DNA of 64,000 nucleotides from Bryopsis sp. KO-2023 (lineage: Eukaryota; Chlorophyta; Ulvophyceae; Bryopsidales; Bryopsidaceae), in contig BSYQ01000010.1 of assembly GCA_030272585.1 (NCBI GenBank), forward strand, positions 806,001 through 870,000, in the 5' to 3' direction. The notes beneath the pieces are model-generated. The model did no database searches. It worked only from the letters and a program-made list of their open reading frames with translations, and was not told where the DNA came from. A program made the translations under genes and the position numbers. Below, piece by piece: positions 12,648 to 23,267 of this stretch (position 1 is its first letter; each line of letters begins with the position of its first letter).

Positions 12648-13082
12648 CAGGTGCCGCAATTTTTTTCATCGCGATATTGGCTTGATTTTGCTGATCGGGT
12701 CCGGTTTTAAAAATAGATCGACCGCTCAAGGCGGCGGCGATCGTCAATGCCGGCGATAAACACCCAAAGCAAGAGGCCCACACCAACAGCTTCCCTGCAG
12801 CAAACCATTTTACACCAAAAAAAAATAAAAACCAACAAAATTCACTTCTGATAGAGTATTTTTCTCAAAAAAATGCAAACACCACTCACTGATTCGGGCA
12901 TCCACTGGGAGGTTCGGCAGATGTTTACCCAGTGGTGTTAAACTTTCTTTTCCAGTTTTTTCCACTTTTATAGCCCCAATTGCGACCAAATTTTCCAACG
13001 CCTTCCGCACAGCGACGTTTTCTGGGGGTAGCACCAGTTTCCCCATAAAATCCATCGAATTTCCCAATTTCAGCGAGTGAAC
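12648..13082 (-). pseudogene. DHX29 relic exons 17-18: ratchet region
   Basis: Exons 12890-13082 and 12648-12794 join in phase 1. They encode 'LVLPPENVAVRKALENL', 'LTPLGKHLPNLPVDARI' and 'LLVWASCFGCLSPALTIAAALS', the winged-helix/ratchet part after the RecA domains. Both are open. Confidence 0.68.
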
Positions 13083-13387
13083 CTGAGGTTAAATAATAGT
13101 AAAACAACTGAAAAAACAAACAAACTCGGGGATGATTTCAACACAACAATGTTCAGCAAATCGACCTCAGCACGATGCCCCCCTCTCCCAAAAAAAAAAA
13201 GAATTGCAAGAAGAAAAGAAACGGCAATGCTGGAAAGCAAACGATCCGAAAAACAATGTACGCAAATGAAACATTGTCAAACTTTCTCGAATATGCAAAA
13301 AAAAAAAATTTGCGCTCTGATCGGATTGAAAATAACAAAAATAATAACAAATAAGAAAACAAATAAACATAAAAGAAAAGACTGAGT

Positions 13388-14113
13388 GGGTGGGATTTCG
13401 AAAGCACGTTTTTGCTCTTCTGGAGTCAGACTGGAGTGCAGTCGGATCAGCCAATAAGGGTCGAATTGAATTGACTTCGAGGGGAAAGCATTCCGTACAG
13501 CTGGTTGATTTCGCCCATGCCTGTGTTTCGAGATACGAATAGTCTTTTTAAAGAAATTGAAACTAAATTGAAACATCGGCCTTTCGGCCATTGTGAAGAA
13601 AAAGAAAACACCACCACGTCTGACTGAACGATTAGCAAAGCGGAGAAAAATGCAAGCAAGCTATTTTTTTTCTTTTACTGTTCCATCACTATGAACCAGA
13701 CGTCATAAAAAATTCAAATAAAGGAAAATCCAACAAAAAGCAAGGCTTTTTTCCCCCCAAAAAAAAATCCCGTAAATATCTGATGGTGCAAAAATACAAA
13801 GAAAAACGCAAGACAGACACATCCAACTGTATGAAAAAATTATCAACATGTGGAAATGTATATATAGAACTCACCTGGTAAAAAGACAAGGATGGAGCCC
13901 TCCTCCTCATACAATTTATCGATGCACGCTATCAATTTTTCCAAAACTTCGAAATCGATCCTGTCCTCGTTCACTCTGGCTAAATTTCTTCGGACTTGTA
14001 TTTCCCAACCTCGATATTCGTCCGGGTCGTAGTAAGGGTTCAAAATTTCAAAACTGTTTTCCTCCTCGGCATGGGCATCCCCCCAGCCAGCCCCCACCAG
14101 CAACGCTTTATCT
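13388..14113 (-). pseudogene. DHX29 relic exons 15-16, the second with a frameshift
   Basis: Exon 15 (13875-14113) holds 'LLVGAGWGDAHAEEENSF' and ends 'GSILVFLPG' (motif IV region). Exon 16 (13388-13520) begins 'MGEINQLYGML' and shifts frame near 13465-13475 before 'WLIRLHSSLTPEEQKRAFE'. The next expected blocks (ATNIAET and QRxGRxGR) are not present in the 305 bp to exon 17. Confidence 0.7.
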
Positions 14114-14438
14114 CTGTCAATTATTAAAAAACACACAAAAAATTCCGAAGTAAGGGGGTTGAGAAAAAATGATTGAGAAATGGATGACTAATTGAAGAAA
14201 CAAGACAAGGAAAAAGGGATTTATCCCATGAAAATGAAAAATGAAATTGCTGACTCTGATAAACCTTTAAGTATCTTTATTTTTTTTGGCATTCTATTGA
14301 ATATAAATAATTGGTTCACTTTTCTGGACTAAAAAAATGTCCTTGCTTTGATTGATGCCTTTCGTAATTTTATTTATTTATTATTGTCATTATTTTTTTC
14401 ATGGATATATGTACATATATGGGTGGCCTATGTCTTAC

Positions 14439-14684
<246 letters not shown>

Positions 14685-15070
14685 CTATAGTTGAAATAAA
14701 TAAAAATAAAGGCTTCTGGGAGTGGAGGATAGAATTTGACACGCTGTTTACAGAAAAAAAAATAAACAAACAGAAAAAAACAAACAGGAAAAACTCGAAA
14801 ACAAATGCCATCATAAAAATTCAAGAGCCAAAAAAATGAAAATTACCAATTAAAAAGAGGAGGGCCGAAAATCAAAAACAAGAGGGGTCCTCTTTTATCC
14901 GTTCCTGCCTCTATATTCTACTCTTATTCTCTTATTGATTTTTCATCTTGCTGATTCTTCCTTCAATACTATTTCTTGTCTGTGTATGTAGTCCCCTCCC
15001 CCCCCCCCCGGAATACCATACATCCTGTAAAAAATTTATATATTCAATCCATATCCTCCATTTATTTTAC

Positions 15071-15278
15071 CTTCAGTGGTTGACCGATCGACTCCCTGAG
15101 TGAAACCAAATCCCGCAGAACTGCTAGCAAGAAATCTCCTTGCATAGTTCTTTCGTGGACTTCGTCCACCACCACATGCGATATTCCTTGCAGCCAATCG
15201 GCGAGGTTGGGTGCAAACGATGGAGCATCCGCTGGCCTCCCCATTCAAACAAGCGGATTCAAAAATGTACTGAGGTGC
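15071..15278 (-). pseudogene. DHX29 relic exon 13: motifs Ia and II fused by a deletion
   Basis: The exon starts in frame after Walker A with 'APQYIFESA' and reaches '[12 protein letters not shown]'. Then, in a different frame, it reads '[17 protein letters not shown]' to a GT donor. In DHX29 proteins about 50 residues, including the TTGVLLR block, separate these motifs. They are absent here, and the junction shifts frame. Confidence 0.72.
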
Positions 15279-15442
15279 CTGCAAAAGAAAGAAAGAAAAA
15301 AATGTTGCTAGGAAACACATATTTTTTTTTCCCTCGAAGGAGCAAAAAGAGGGAAAAAAAACAAGTTGAAATTGTCACTCTGGGAAACCGTTTGTTTTGA
15401 CAAATGTAGAGATCTTTGCAAAGAATACATAATTTTTACTAT

Positions 15443-15619
15443 TGTAAAACCCATTGGGATCGAATGGGCTGTTTAGTGAGACATGTGGATCGCGCAAGTC
15501 AAAGCGCCGCCTGGCTGAGGGATGTTAGTCGAGTTTTAAGTTTGTGTATTTAGGAAGTGAGTGGGGAACAACTTTGACTCTCTGTAAAAACTGTGGTTTT
15601 TTATACTGTGGTTTCAACA
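15443..15619 (+). repeat. 5' LTR of the gypsy element
   Basis: 177 bp, starts TG and ends CA, same as 20929-21105. It must carry the promoter. Confidence 0.92.
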
Positions 15620-16323
15620 TGGTTTCGGAGCTCAGGACCGGTGTCCTAGGGCTCGTTTTGATTGCGATACTGGCAGTGGGGCTGTTCACCCTGCCAGTGA
15701 AAGGAGCGTGGTTTTTCACTTCCAGTGAAGTGTCGGCTGCGAAAGAAGAGACGGAGACGGAAGAGTTGAGTCATATCGTCTCCGAACTACGAATGGAAAT
15801 ACAAGAGACCAGGAAGCTCGTCCTGGCGGCGAATAGTGTCAGAGGGGAACTCTTAGACACGATCGAGCGAACGCTTTCCCAAAAGCCACCACCACCTCCT
15901 CCCACAGATCTCCAGCCGCCTTACTCACCTCCTCCCAGCTATCCCGCGGGCAGTAGAGAGGAGCTGATCCCGCCGACGACACACTCTCCACCACCTCCGC
16001 CCACACCTCAAGAAGAAGCTGACTCTTCGTCCACCCTACAGCAAGATGAGCGCGACTGGTTGGTCCTCGCTGTGCAGGCGACCTTCTATCTTGTGGGGAG
16101 CGTCACGGCGGGGTTTATCACGTGGATCTGTAAAAGGCGAGGTCCAGTGCGAGTTCGAGAAACGGAACGCCGAGTGGGCGGCGCAGTGAGCGTGAAAGGC
16201 GCAGGGACGATACAAACGTGGAACCGCCGCATCCAGAAACGCGTCATGCGTGACTTGGGAATCACTTATCCCGATATAGCGACGAGAATCAGGGCGCTGT
16301 GCCATGTTCGACTCAGAAGCTGA
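15619..16323 (+). CDS. Extra 5' ORF of the gypsy element: two-span membrane protein with Pro-rich stalk
   Basis: 235 residues from the ATG at 15619, whose A is the last LTR base and whose TG begins the primer binding site; the frame is open from 15544. A hydrophobic span at residues 8-29 ('VLGLVLIAILAVGLF') is followed by a Glu-rich helical stretch, a proline-rich region with a PPxY-type motif ('PPPSYP'), a second span near residue 160 ('LVLAVQATFYLVGSVTAGF') and a basic tail. It overlaps the start of gag-pol by 20 nt in another frame. Ty3/gypsy elements do not normally carry such an ORF. It may anchor Gag to membrane or act like a matrix or envelope; function unknown. Confidence 0.7.
   Translation: MVSELRTGVLGLVLIAILAVGLFTLPVKGAWFFTSSEVSAAKEETETEELSHIVSELRMEIQETRKLVLAANSVRGELLDTIERTLSQKPPPPPPTDLQPPYSPPPSYPAGSREELIPPTTHSPPPPPTPQEEADSSSTLQQDERDWLVLAVQATFYLVGSVTAGFITWICKRRGPVRVRETERRVGGAVSVKGAGTIQTWNRRIQKRVMRDLGITYPDIATRIRALCHVRLRS
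15620..15633 (+). other. Primer binding site
   Basis: TGGTTTCGGAGCTC directly abuts the 5' LTR. The first 12 bases recur next to the 5' LTRs of the other two complete LTR elements in this window. Confidence 0.75.
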
Positions 16324-19300
16324 TGTTACTTCGATTATCTTGGATTCTATTCAAGACTTGATTTCAGAAAGTACTGGCGGGCAGTCACTCCCCCCCAACC
16401 ACTCCAATGTGACTTTCGAAGGAAAAAACGTGGATATGGAGGCGTTGTGGGGTCGAGTTTGCTTGTTGTTGGACGATCTCGTATTGGAGGATATGGAGGT
16501 GGACCTGCTGCCGACGCTTAAAGGGATGATGAAGCGCCAGGACGAGGATTGGGTTGGATTTATCGGACGCTGTTATCTAACTTTCAAAAGCAGAGGCGCA
16601 CCAGACTTACGCGCAGCGATGTCAGTCGTACTCGGGAAGCTTCCCCATGGAGTGATTGACAAGATTATGATCTACCTCGACATCCTGGGGGTCGATCCAG
16701 TTGACATCACTTTCGAACACGTGATGGAGTTCTTCAAGAAAGAGGGACGTCAGCGACTTTTCAAGGACGACCTGCGCCCTGCGCGCGAGTCGCAACTACC
16801 CCGAGCGCCGCGCACGTCGACGACGAGTGCCCAGGAGAGCTCCAAAGGTGGTCGACGAGGCCAGGATTCTGTTTGTCGAAACTGTCGCCAGGGAGGTCAC
16901 ACTTTTCGCGAGTGTCCCAGAACGATTCGCTGCTTTTCCTGTGGAAAGGAGGGCCATACTGCGGACAGATGTCGCAGTGGTAGGCGAGGAACTGTGAGTG
17001 CTGGCGCGACTGGGACTGTCGACGACGTCGCTCGCGCTTTCGAAGCGCTCCAGGAATACGAATCACGCCCAGACGTCGAGGTCACACCTCCAGACGTCAG
17101 CGTCGCGACTATTCAGAGTACGAGCGTGGGGAGGAAACAGCTCTTCGTCAGGTTCCGCGCGTTGCGTGGAGTGCGTCTCGAGGATGGGCTGGTGGATCCC
17201 GGGTCGGAGATAAATTTGATCCCGTTGGCGTTCACGAAACGACATGGGTTGGGCGTTCAGCGCATGCAGCAGCAGGTTACCATTTCGGGATTTTCAGACG
17301 AATTACGGAAGGTGCCAGTCGGGAAAATCGATTTGGAGGTGCAGATCGGTCCATGGGCGCGAACTGCCACGTTTTACGTGGTCGACGTTCCTAAGTTCGT
17401 CTTGGGACTCCCCCTTCTACACGAGCTGAAATTACGAGTGGATTGTGAGAATGGGCGTTTGATTGATGGTGAAGGATTTCACGTGCACTGCCACAGTGTG
17501 CGCCAAGCTGAGTCACTCCCTTCTGCTTCCCTGACGCCAACAGATGTTCGACTCCAAGAGACTCAGGAGTTGAAGGGTGCCAAAATCGTTCGGCGTGATG
17601 ACAGAATCGAACTTCCCTTGGGGAAGCCACTTGTTTTGGGACCGGGCGAGAACAGAAACGTTGTGTTACCCTTCAGAGTAACCGGTGGTGGAATTCGAGG
17701 AGCGATTTGCAATGGGGTCGCACAGGTGCAATTGTCATGCACGATTGGGCGCAATGGAGACTGTCGAGTCTTCCTGAGTAATGCGACGAAAGTCGCAAGG
17801 ATGCTGAGCCAGAAGCTGTTGGTGATGTCGATTCTGATTTCGGCTGGGAGCACGCTTCACTACGTGAAGCACATTCAGCAAACGCCTATCACAGAGCCGA
17901 ACACGACTGCTTTCGTCGAACCAGAACCAGTTCCAGTGCCAGACGCACTTACAGCTGCAACCTGCCCTATGTCCGACGAGCCTGTGACCGACCCAGGGTC
18001 AGCCACGACGCAACTCACTGCGAAACTTAAAGCAGTTCGATTCGCAGTGAGTGAATCACCCGGTGATTCAACTGCATCTCCCCTGACGACTGGCCACACG
18101 CAACCGTCCGCTGCCCTCATCACAGCGGCTGCGTCGTCGTCCACCATCAGCGACTCCAACTCACCCAGAGCAACTACCGCGCCAGTGTTGGACGAGTCGT
18201 CCGCTGCTCCATGTGGCGATGATGTCATCCCTGCCCTGGCTTCCCCGATTTCGACTGCAGCAGCGTCGACGAGTGCACAAGTGGAAGATTGGGTGCGGCG
18301 CTATCCAACAGTTTTTGCGACCGACCAGGAATATGGACGCAGTTCGTTTCTACAGGAGCTGACGGTGTGCCACCGCGAAATCGAATGGCGGATTCCCCTG
18401 GACGACATCCCCCTGACGAACACTGGGATCGCGTATCACTCTGGAGAAGTCGCTGATTGGGAAGCAACGGCTTTCATTGAACGGTTGATCAAGCAAAAAG
18501 TGATTCGGGAGCTCGCGCCTTCAGAAAAGGCGTTCATGTCTCCGGTTATGTTCTTGCGCAAGGGCGATGGAAAAGGGGTGAGACAAGTGATTGATTTCCG
18601 AAAACTGAATTCGTATTCAGAAACATGGAGGACGCAATTCCCTGGCACTCTACAGGCCCTCAGGGAGATACCACCACATTGGCGGAAGTTTACAGTGGTG
18701 GATTTATCCGAAGGATACCACCATTTACCGGTGTGTAACAAATTGTCGACGTTATTTGGATTCGAACACAAGGGGAGGCGTTTTTGCTATGAAACGCTTC
18801 CCCAAGGGTGGTCGAATTCAGGAGCTTTATTTCACTCAAGAATCTCCTCCTCGCTATCCAAAGTGGCGTGTGTGCCATATGTGGACGATTTGATTACAGG
18901 CGGAGCTAATGACCGGGAGCATGACTCCAATGTGGCCGCCTTACTTCAGAAGCTGAATGATATGGAGTTGCATGTAAATGCGAAAAAGGTGCAGCTGAAT
19001 CGTGATCACGTTCGATTCTTGGGATATGATGTCACACAAGGACACATCTCGTTGGATAGCTACATCGCGAGCCAGAAGGATGCGATCCCCAGCATCCACA
19101 CTGTCGCAGACGTGCGCAAAATCATTGGCATCATGAACGTATGTCGCCCAACAGTTCCTAACCTTGCAGCCTGGATGAAGCCTCTACAAGACCTATTACT
19201 GCCTGGCGCGACGATGGATCGTTTGCAGGCGGAATCGCTGGTGGCGGATATTTGGGGAAAAATCGTGACCCATCACACTGCGCTCCTCCTTTCCGAACCA

Positions 19301-20692
19301 GTGGAAGAATACCACTTGCTGGTAGACTGGTCGAAAGCGGGATATGGATATGCGCTGTTCGCAGGACACTACGACGAGGGTTTCCTTATTGGAATCAATT
19401 CCCACTCGTCGACGAATGACGAAATCACCAGCAGCTACTTGGGGGAACTTCGCGGAATCACCTGGGCTTTAGCCCAAGTCAAAGCTATCACGGCTGGCGC
19501 CAAGCTCGTGCTGTGGACAGACTCCGAATCCGCGTGGCGCAGGTTGATCAGTCGTCCAAAGTCGTCAGCAATCGCGGATTCGCGCGTCAGTCGGTTACTT
19601 GGGTGGATTTTGGGCAACTTCACGAACGATCGCCTCTCCATTCGGTACCTGCCTGGAGAATACAATACTATCGCCGACGCTTTGTCACGTTGGACGGCGT
19701 CGAGGAGAATCCCAGTGACGGTGAATATCAACGCTACTCGTGCTGAGATTTGGAAAGCGCACGACTGGGGTCACTGGGGAACGGACAAGGTTAAAGCAAT
19801 TCTAACCTCCCAAGGCATACCCACGAACAAACACGAAATAGAGGAGGAGATAAAGCGTTGTCGCACCTGTGCGCGCTTCAGTCGGAAAACCCTTCCTGTG
19901 CCTCTTGGCACCATTTCGTCACCCACTGCTCCTGGTTCCCATGTAAGCCTTGACTTTATCGGGCCGATATCGACCAATGGACGGAAGCGATATCTTTTTA
20001 CAGTCGTCGACCACATGACGCGTCGTGGCGACGCCCAACTCACGGAGCACGCTAGTGCGAAGACGGCTGTCAAGGGAGTCGAACTGTGGATTGCGAAAGT
20101 GGGGGCTGTTCCAGTCGAAATCATTACTGACGGGGCAAGCTATTTCGTGTCTCGACTTTTCGAGGACTTCTGTGCCTCGCAAAACATCAAGGTTCGGCGC
20201 ATCGCGCCTCATGCTCACCAGAGTAATGGGATCGTCGAACGGTTTAACCGCACTCTGGTGGATCGTATTCGGCGCTTCCTTCTGAGTGGCGGAGGAACCT
20301 GGGAGTCGCATTTGGAGCGCGCTATCGAAGCTATCGCGACTACTCCCCATCTGACGACTGGAAAATCCCCCATGGAGCTGTGGGAGGGATCTTCACAAGA
20401 CTGGGCGGCTGCGCAAGCTCGCCTAAAGGCGTCACGAGAAAAGTATAACGCGCAGCTAAGGACTTCCCGACACACGCATTATATTGGCGAACGCGTTTAC
20501 GTGTGGGACTCCGTCAGAGCTGCGCGCCTGGATCAAAAATTCGCGAAACGTTGGAAGGGACCCTACCAACTCGTGAAACCGATGGGTGGACATCTTTGGC
20601 AGGTTACGCCCATACATGGCCCGAAAGTCGTCAAAAGGGGCAGAAAAGCATCGAATGTGGTGCATGAAAACGATATCAAACCCTATTATTAG
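16304..20692 (+). CDS. Gag-Pol polyprotein of the gypsy element
   Basis: One uninterrupted 1462-codon frame. In order: a helical Gag; two CCHC zinc knuckles at about residues 195-225 ('CRNCRQGGHTFREC', 'CFSCGKEGHTADRC'); an aspartic protease with the unusual active-site text 'VDPGS' instead of D-T/S-G-S; a Pro/Thr/Ser linker; reverse transcriptase with 'YVDDL'; RNase H ('LVDWSKAGYGYALF', 'WTDSESA'); integrase with H-H-C-C ('HDWGHWG', 'CRTC'), D ('SLDFIGP'), D ('ITDGAS') and E ('IVERFNR'), and a GPY-type tail. No chromodomain. Gag and Pol share one frame, so they must be separated by processing. It appears intact. Confidence 0.93.
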   Translation: MFDSEADVTSIILDSIQDLISESTGGQSLPPNHSNVTFEGKNVDMEALWGRVCLLLDDLVLEDMEVDLLPTLKGMMKRQDEDWVGFIGRCYLTFKSRGAPDLRAAMSVVLGKLPHGVIDKIMIYLDILGVDPVDITFEHVMEFFKKEGRQRLFKDDLRPARESQLPRAPRTSTTSAQESSKGGRRGQDSVCRNCRQGGHTFRECPRTIRCFSCGKEGHTADRCRSGRRGTVSAGATGTVDDVARAFEALQEYESRPDVEVTPPDVSVATIQSTSVGRKQLFVRFRALRGVRLEDGLVDPGSEINLIPLAFTKRHGLGVQRMQQQVTISGFSDELRKVPVGKIDLEVQIGPWARTATFYVVDVPKFVLGLPLLHELKLRVDCENGRLIDGEGFHVHCHSVRQAESLPSASLTPTDVRLQETQELKGAKIVRRDDRIELPLGKPLVLGPGENRNVVLPFRVTGGGIRGAICNGVAQVQLSCTIGRNGDCRVFLSNATKVARMLSQKLLVMSILISAGSTLHYVKHIQQTPITEPNTTAFVEPEPVPVPDALTAATCPMSDEPVTDPGSATTQLTAKLKAVRFAVSESPGDSTASPLTTGHTQPSAALITAAASSSTISDSNSPRATTAPVLDESSAAPCGDDVIPALASPISTAAASTSAQVEDWVRRYPTVFATDQEYGRSSFLQELTVCHREIEWRIPLDDIPLTNTGIAYHSGEVADWEATAFIERLIKQKVIRELAPSEKAFMSPVMFLRKGDGKGVRQVIDFRKLNSYSETWRTQFPGTLQALREIPPHWRKFTVVDLSEGYHHLPVCNKLSTLFGFEHKGRRFCYETLPQGWSNSGALFHSRISSSLSKVACVPYVDDLITGGANDREHDSNVAALLQKLNDMELHVNAKKVQLNRDHVRFLGYDVTQGHISLDSYIASQKDAIPSIHTVADVRKIIGIMNVCRPTVPNLAAWMKPLQDLLLPGATMDRLQAESLVADIWGKIVTHHTALLLSEPVEEYHLLVDWSKAGYGYALFAGHYDEGFLIGINSHSSTNDEITSSYLGELRGITWALAQVKAITAGAKLVLWTDSESAWRRLISRPKSSAIADSRVSRLLGWILGNFTNDRLSIRYLPGEYNTIADALSRWTASRRIPVTVNINATRAEIWKAHDWGHWGTDKVKAILTSQGIPTNKHEIEEEIKRCRTCARFSRKTLPVPLGTISSPTAPGSHVSLDFIGPISTNGRKRYLFTVVDHMTRRGDAQLTEHASAKTAVKGVELWIAKVGAVPVEIITDGASYFVSRLFEDFCASQNIKVRRIAPHAHQSNGIVERFNRTLVDRIRRFLLSGGGTWESHLERAIEAIATTPHLTTGKSPMELWEGSSQDWAAAQARLKASREKYNAQLRTSRHTHYIGERVYVWDSVRAARLDQKFAKRWKGPYQLVKPMGGHLWQVTPIHGPKVVKRGRKASNVVHENDIKPYY

Positions 20693-20928
20693 GGGATTTT
20701 TTCGACAGAGAAGTTCCAGTTTTATTTTCCGATTTGTTTTTTCTTTTTCTTGGCCTTCACTGAAAAGGCTGTGGTTCGTTTGTTTATTTCGTTTTCGAGT
20801 GAGTTTGGATAAGCGAGTCAGTGGGCAAACGTTTGCTCAAAAGGTTCTCCTTTTCACTTCTTTCGTTGAATTATGGGCCCACCCTCCGAAACTTGAATTT
20901 TTTCTTTTAGTTAAGGCGCAGTGAAGCG

Positions 20929-21105
20929 TGTAAAACCCATTGGGATCGAATGGGCTGTTTAGTGAGACATGTGGATCGCGCAAGTCAAAGCGCCGCCTGG
21001 CTGAGGGATGTTAGTCGAGTTTTAAGTTTGTGTATTTAGGAAGTGAGTGGGGAACAACTTTGACTCTCTGTAAAAACTGTGGTTTTTTATACTGTGGTTT
21101 CAACA
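20929..21105 (+). repeat. 3' LTR of the gypsy element
   Basis: Same 177 bp as the 5' LTR with no difference seen, followed by target duplication CTAT. Confidence 0.92.
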
Positions 21106-21216
21106 CTATTTTGTTTTCTTATTTTAATGTTATTTTTGAAACATGTGTAGCACTCTGTGGATTTTTTACATTTTTCCTTCCTACCAATCAGTGGAGACCT
21201 AATATTTTTCTAGATA

Positions 21217-21709
21217 CAGTAGAAGCCGGTTACTGAATCACATTCGGGCGGCGGGTTTTTCGCTTTAGTACGCGGCCGATTTACAAAACAAAGTCCGACA
21301 TTTCCTCATTCCCAGATGTGTCAAAGTGAACTGCGCGTCAACTGCGCTCGAACGAACGCCACGACGATGTCTTGGACATTCTCGCAGACCTCCATCTTGT
21401 CAAAGCCCCGACGCTCCAGACCTACTTCCAGACGGTTCGGTATTCTGACTGCAGGGCGTTCATTTTTGTTCAGCCGTTTCACATTCTCTTTGCATTCCGT
21501 TCATTTCGTTCGATTGTTTCGTGTTCCCTTTGCGCCGCACGTCCTCTCGTTTGACGATTCTCGTAGGAAATTCGTGAGCACCTTGATTTATTACCCGAAA
21601 TCCAGATTGATAAAACGGCCCCCCCCCCCTGAAAATTCCGTTCCTGGCGATTCTGCTGTAGTACACGGCGTGCTGCAGTAGCCGACGCAATAGTAACCGG
21701 CTTCTACTG
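21217..21709. mobile_element. TA-flanked inverted-repeat element, 493 bp
   Basis: 18-bp perfect terminal inverted repeats (CAGTAGAAGCCGGTTACT) flanked by TA at both ends. CAGT termini with TA duplications fit the Tc1/mariner/pogo group. The interior has no intact transposase. It lies in helicase-relic intron 12, about 110 bp from the LTR element's right end. Confidence 0.8.
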
Positions 21710-21761
21710 TATTGATATTTTTTGTCTTTTTTACTCAAATTAATTTTCCCCCATTCTGTAC

Positions 21762-21968
21762 CTGTGTTGTTTTTCCGCAACCCGTGTCTCCATAAACGAC
21801 GACAGCATTTCCTCTTCTCAAAACTTGAAGAACTTTTTCCCAAATTTGTAAGACTGGCAAGCTGCTCCTCTTCTCGGACCAATCTCGACCGCTTTTGCTT
21901 GCATGAAAATTTTGCATCGCTTTCCTCAAGGAAACATCCACATGCTGATCTCGGGTAATGATTCGTTC
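21762..21968 (-). pseudogene. DHX29 relic exon 12: Walker A exon
   Basis: 207-nt open exon, phase 0 at both ends, with 'NAVVVYGDTGCGKTTQ', the ATP-binding loop (motif I) of DEAH helicases. It should join 'APQYIFESA' in exon 13, but 6.5 kb including a retrotransposon now separates them. Confidence 0.7.
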
Positions 21969-22251
21969 CTGTGTGAATATCCCACAGAAAAATTTGAAGC
22001 AAAACCTGGGGTTTTTTTTACCTGGTTTTTAGCTAAATAAACAGCAACTTTATGATTCGTCTGGACAATCACCTCAGGAAAAATAAAGGTCAAGTCTGAC
22101 ACCATCCTTTCTTACTTGTTTTGCAAAAAAAAAAAGATCAGAAATTAGAATAAATATTGATATTATGTTCGGACAGCAACATTGCACCATCCATACGCCC
22201 CCCCAAAACAAGGGAAAAAAAAGGAAAAAAAAAACAAATATATGAGCAATA

Positions 22252-22608
22252 CCGTAAAAGTCCGAAAATAAGCCCCCCCTCAAATAACCCCCCCCCCCGT
22301 GTATACGCCCCGGTACGAAAATCAACACTTGTGGTCCGTGTATACGCCCCCTTGGTCGTACAACTCGCGTCTCGCGTAGTGACATCCCCAACAACATGTT
22401 CGATTGACTATTACTGCCTAATACCCACACTCGACAGTTCCGAAACATGAACGGAGCACTTCGGCGCGCTTTCATCCACTCGATCGACGAAGTCGAAGTC
22501 GATCCTTGTATACGCCTCTGCCCGAATATAAGCCCCTGCCCATGTATACGCCCCCTTTTTAGGGCTTACTATTCTATACGCCCGGGGCTTATTTTCGGAC
22601 TTTTACGG
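22252..22608. mobile_element. TA-flanked inverted-repeat element (MITE-like), 357 bp
   Basis: Perfect 25-bp terminal inverted repeats (5' CCGTAAAAGTCCGAAAATAA plus GCCCC, and its complement at the other end) flanked by TA on both sides. That is the hallmark of Tc1/mariner-type non-autonomous elements. The interior is rich in repeats of TATACGCCCC and ATAAGCCCC and has no coding capacity. It sits in an intron of the helicase relic. Confidence 0.8.
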
Positions 22609-22616
22609 TACTTTAC

Positions 22617-22792
22617 ATTGGAGGCTTCCTGGAGTTCGCTGGAATCTTGTTCGTCCAAAAAGTGACGTCCGAGGTTTCCAGCGTTGGATTTCTGTAGGAA
22701 CTCCGAGGAAAATTTTTGCTTTGCCAATTGCTCCACAAAATCATCCCAGTCTTGCTCGCCAGCTTGGGTTCTTTCCAGCACTGTCGCCTCCT
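22617..22792 (-). pseudogene. DHX29 relic exon 11: acidic segment before the core
   Basis: Open 176-nt exon, phase 1 in and 0 out, containing 'DWDDFVEQLAKQKF'. Its donor reads GTAAAGTA, and the last two bases are the TA target site of the inverted-repeat element at 22252-22608. Confidence 0.6.
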
Positions 22793-23267
22793 CTGTATGA
22801 CAAATGCTTATGTTTATTTTACTTCACTTTTTTTAACAAGAAGCGACATTGAAGCAAATCGTGAAACGATATATTGACCATTCCTCCACTTTGGAAAAAA
22901 ACACTTCAGACTGTTCAGGACAGATATCTTTCATTTTACTTTTTTTCCACAGGGAAAAAAAACTGCTCCAAAAGCAAGTCACGAGAGATTTATTTTCAGG
23001 GGGCTTTGTGGAAGAAAAAATGAGGAGAAAAAAAATCGTCCCTTTGAAAAAAATTCTGATCCTAATGAGACGATTCATAATAATCACCTCTTTTTTTTTT
23101 GTTTCACATTTGTGGTAGGCTTGAGTGCCACTTTCAAAAATTTGATTTCAAAAAGAAACCAACTTTCAATCTCGATGTAATTTGCATTCGAACAAAAAAA
23201 ACAATAAATTAAATTGAATTCCTTCCCATGAACAAGAAACCATGGCAATCATCCATTAGCACCCCAC

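Larger units (their letters stand above)
15443..21105 (+). mobile_element. Ty3/gypsy LTR retrotransposon in intron 12 of the helicase relic
   Basis: 5663 bp bounded by two 177-bp LTRs (TGTAAAACCC...TTTCAACA) that look identical, with a 4-bp target duplication CTAT (15439-15442 and 21106-21109). Two ORFs: a short one with two membrane spans, then a 1462-codon gag-pol. Identical LTRs and open ORFs suggest a recent, possibly active insertion. It lies antisense to the helicase relic. Confidence 0.92.

Noticed and set aside
22252..22608. CRISPR-like array from repeated ATACGCCCC
   Set aside because: Repeats are short, unevenly spaced and inside a TA-flanked inverted-repeat element in a eukaryotic intron.
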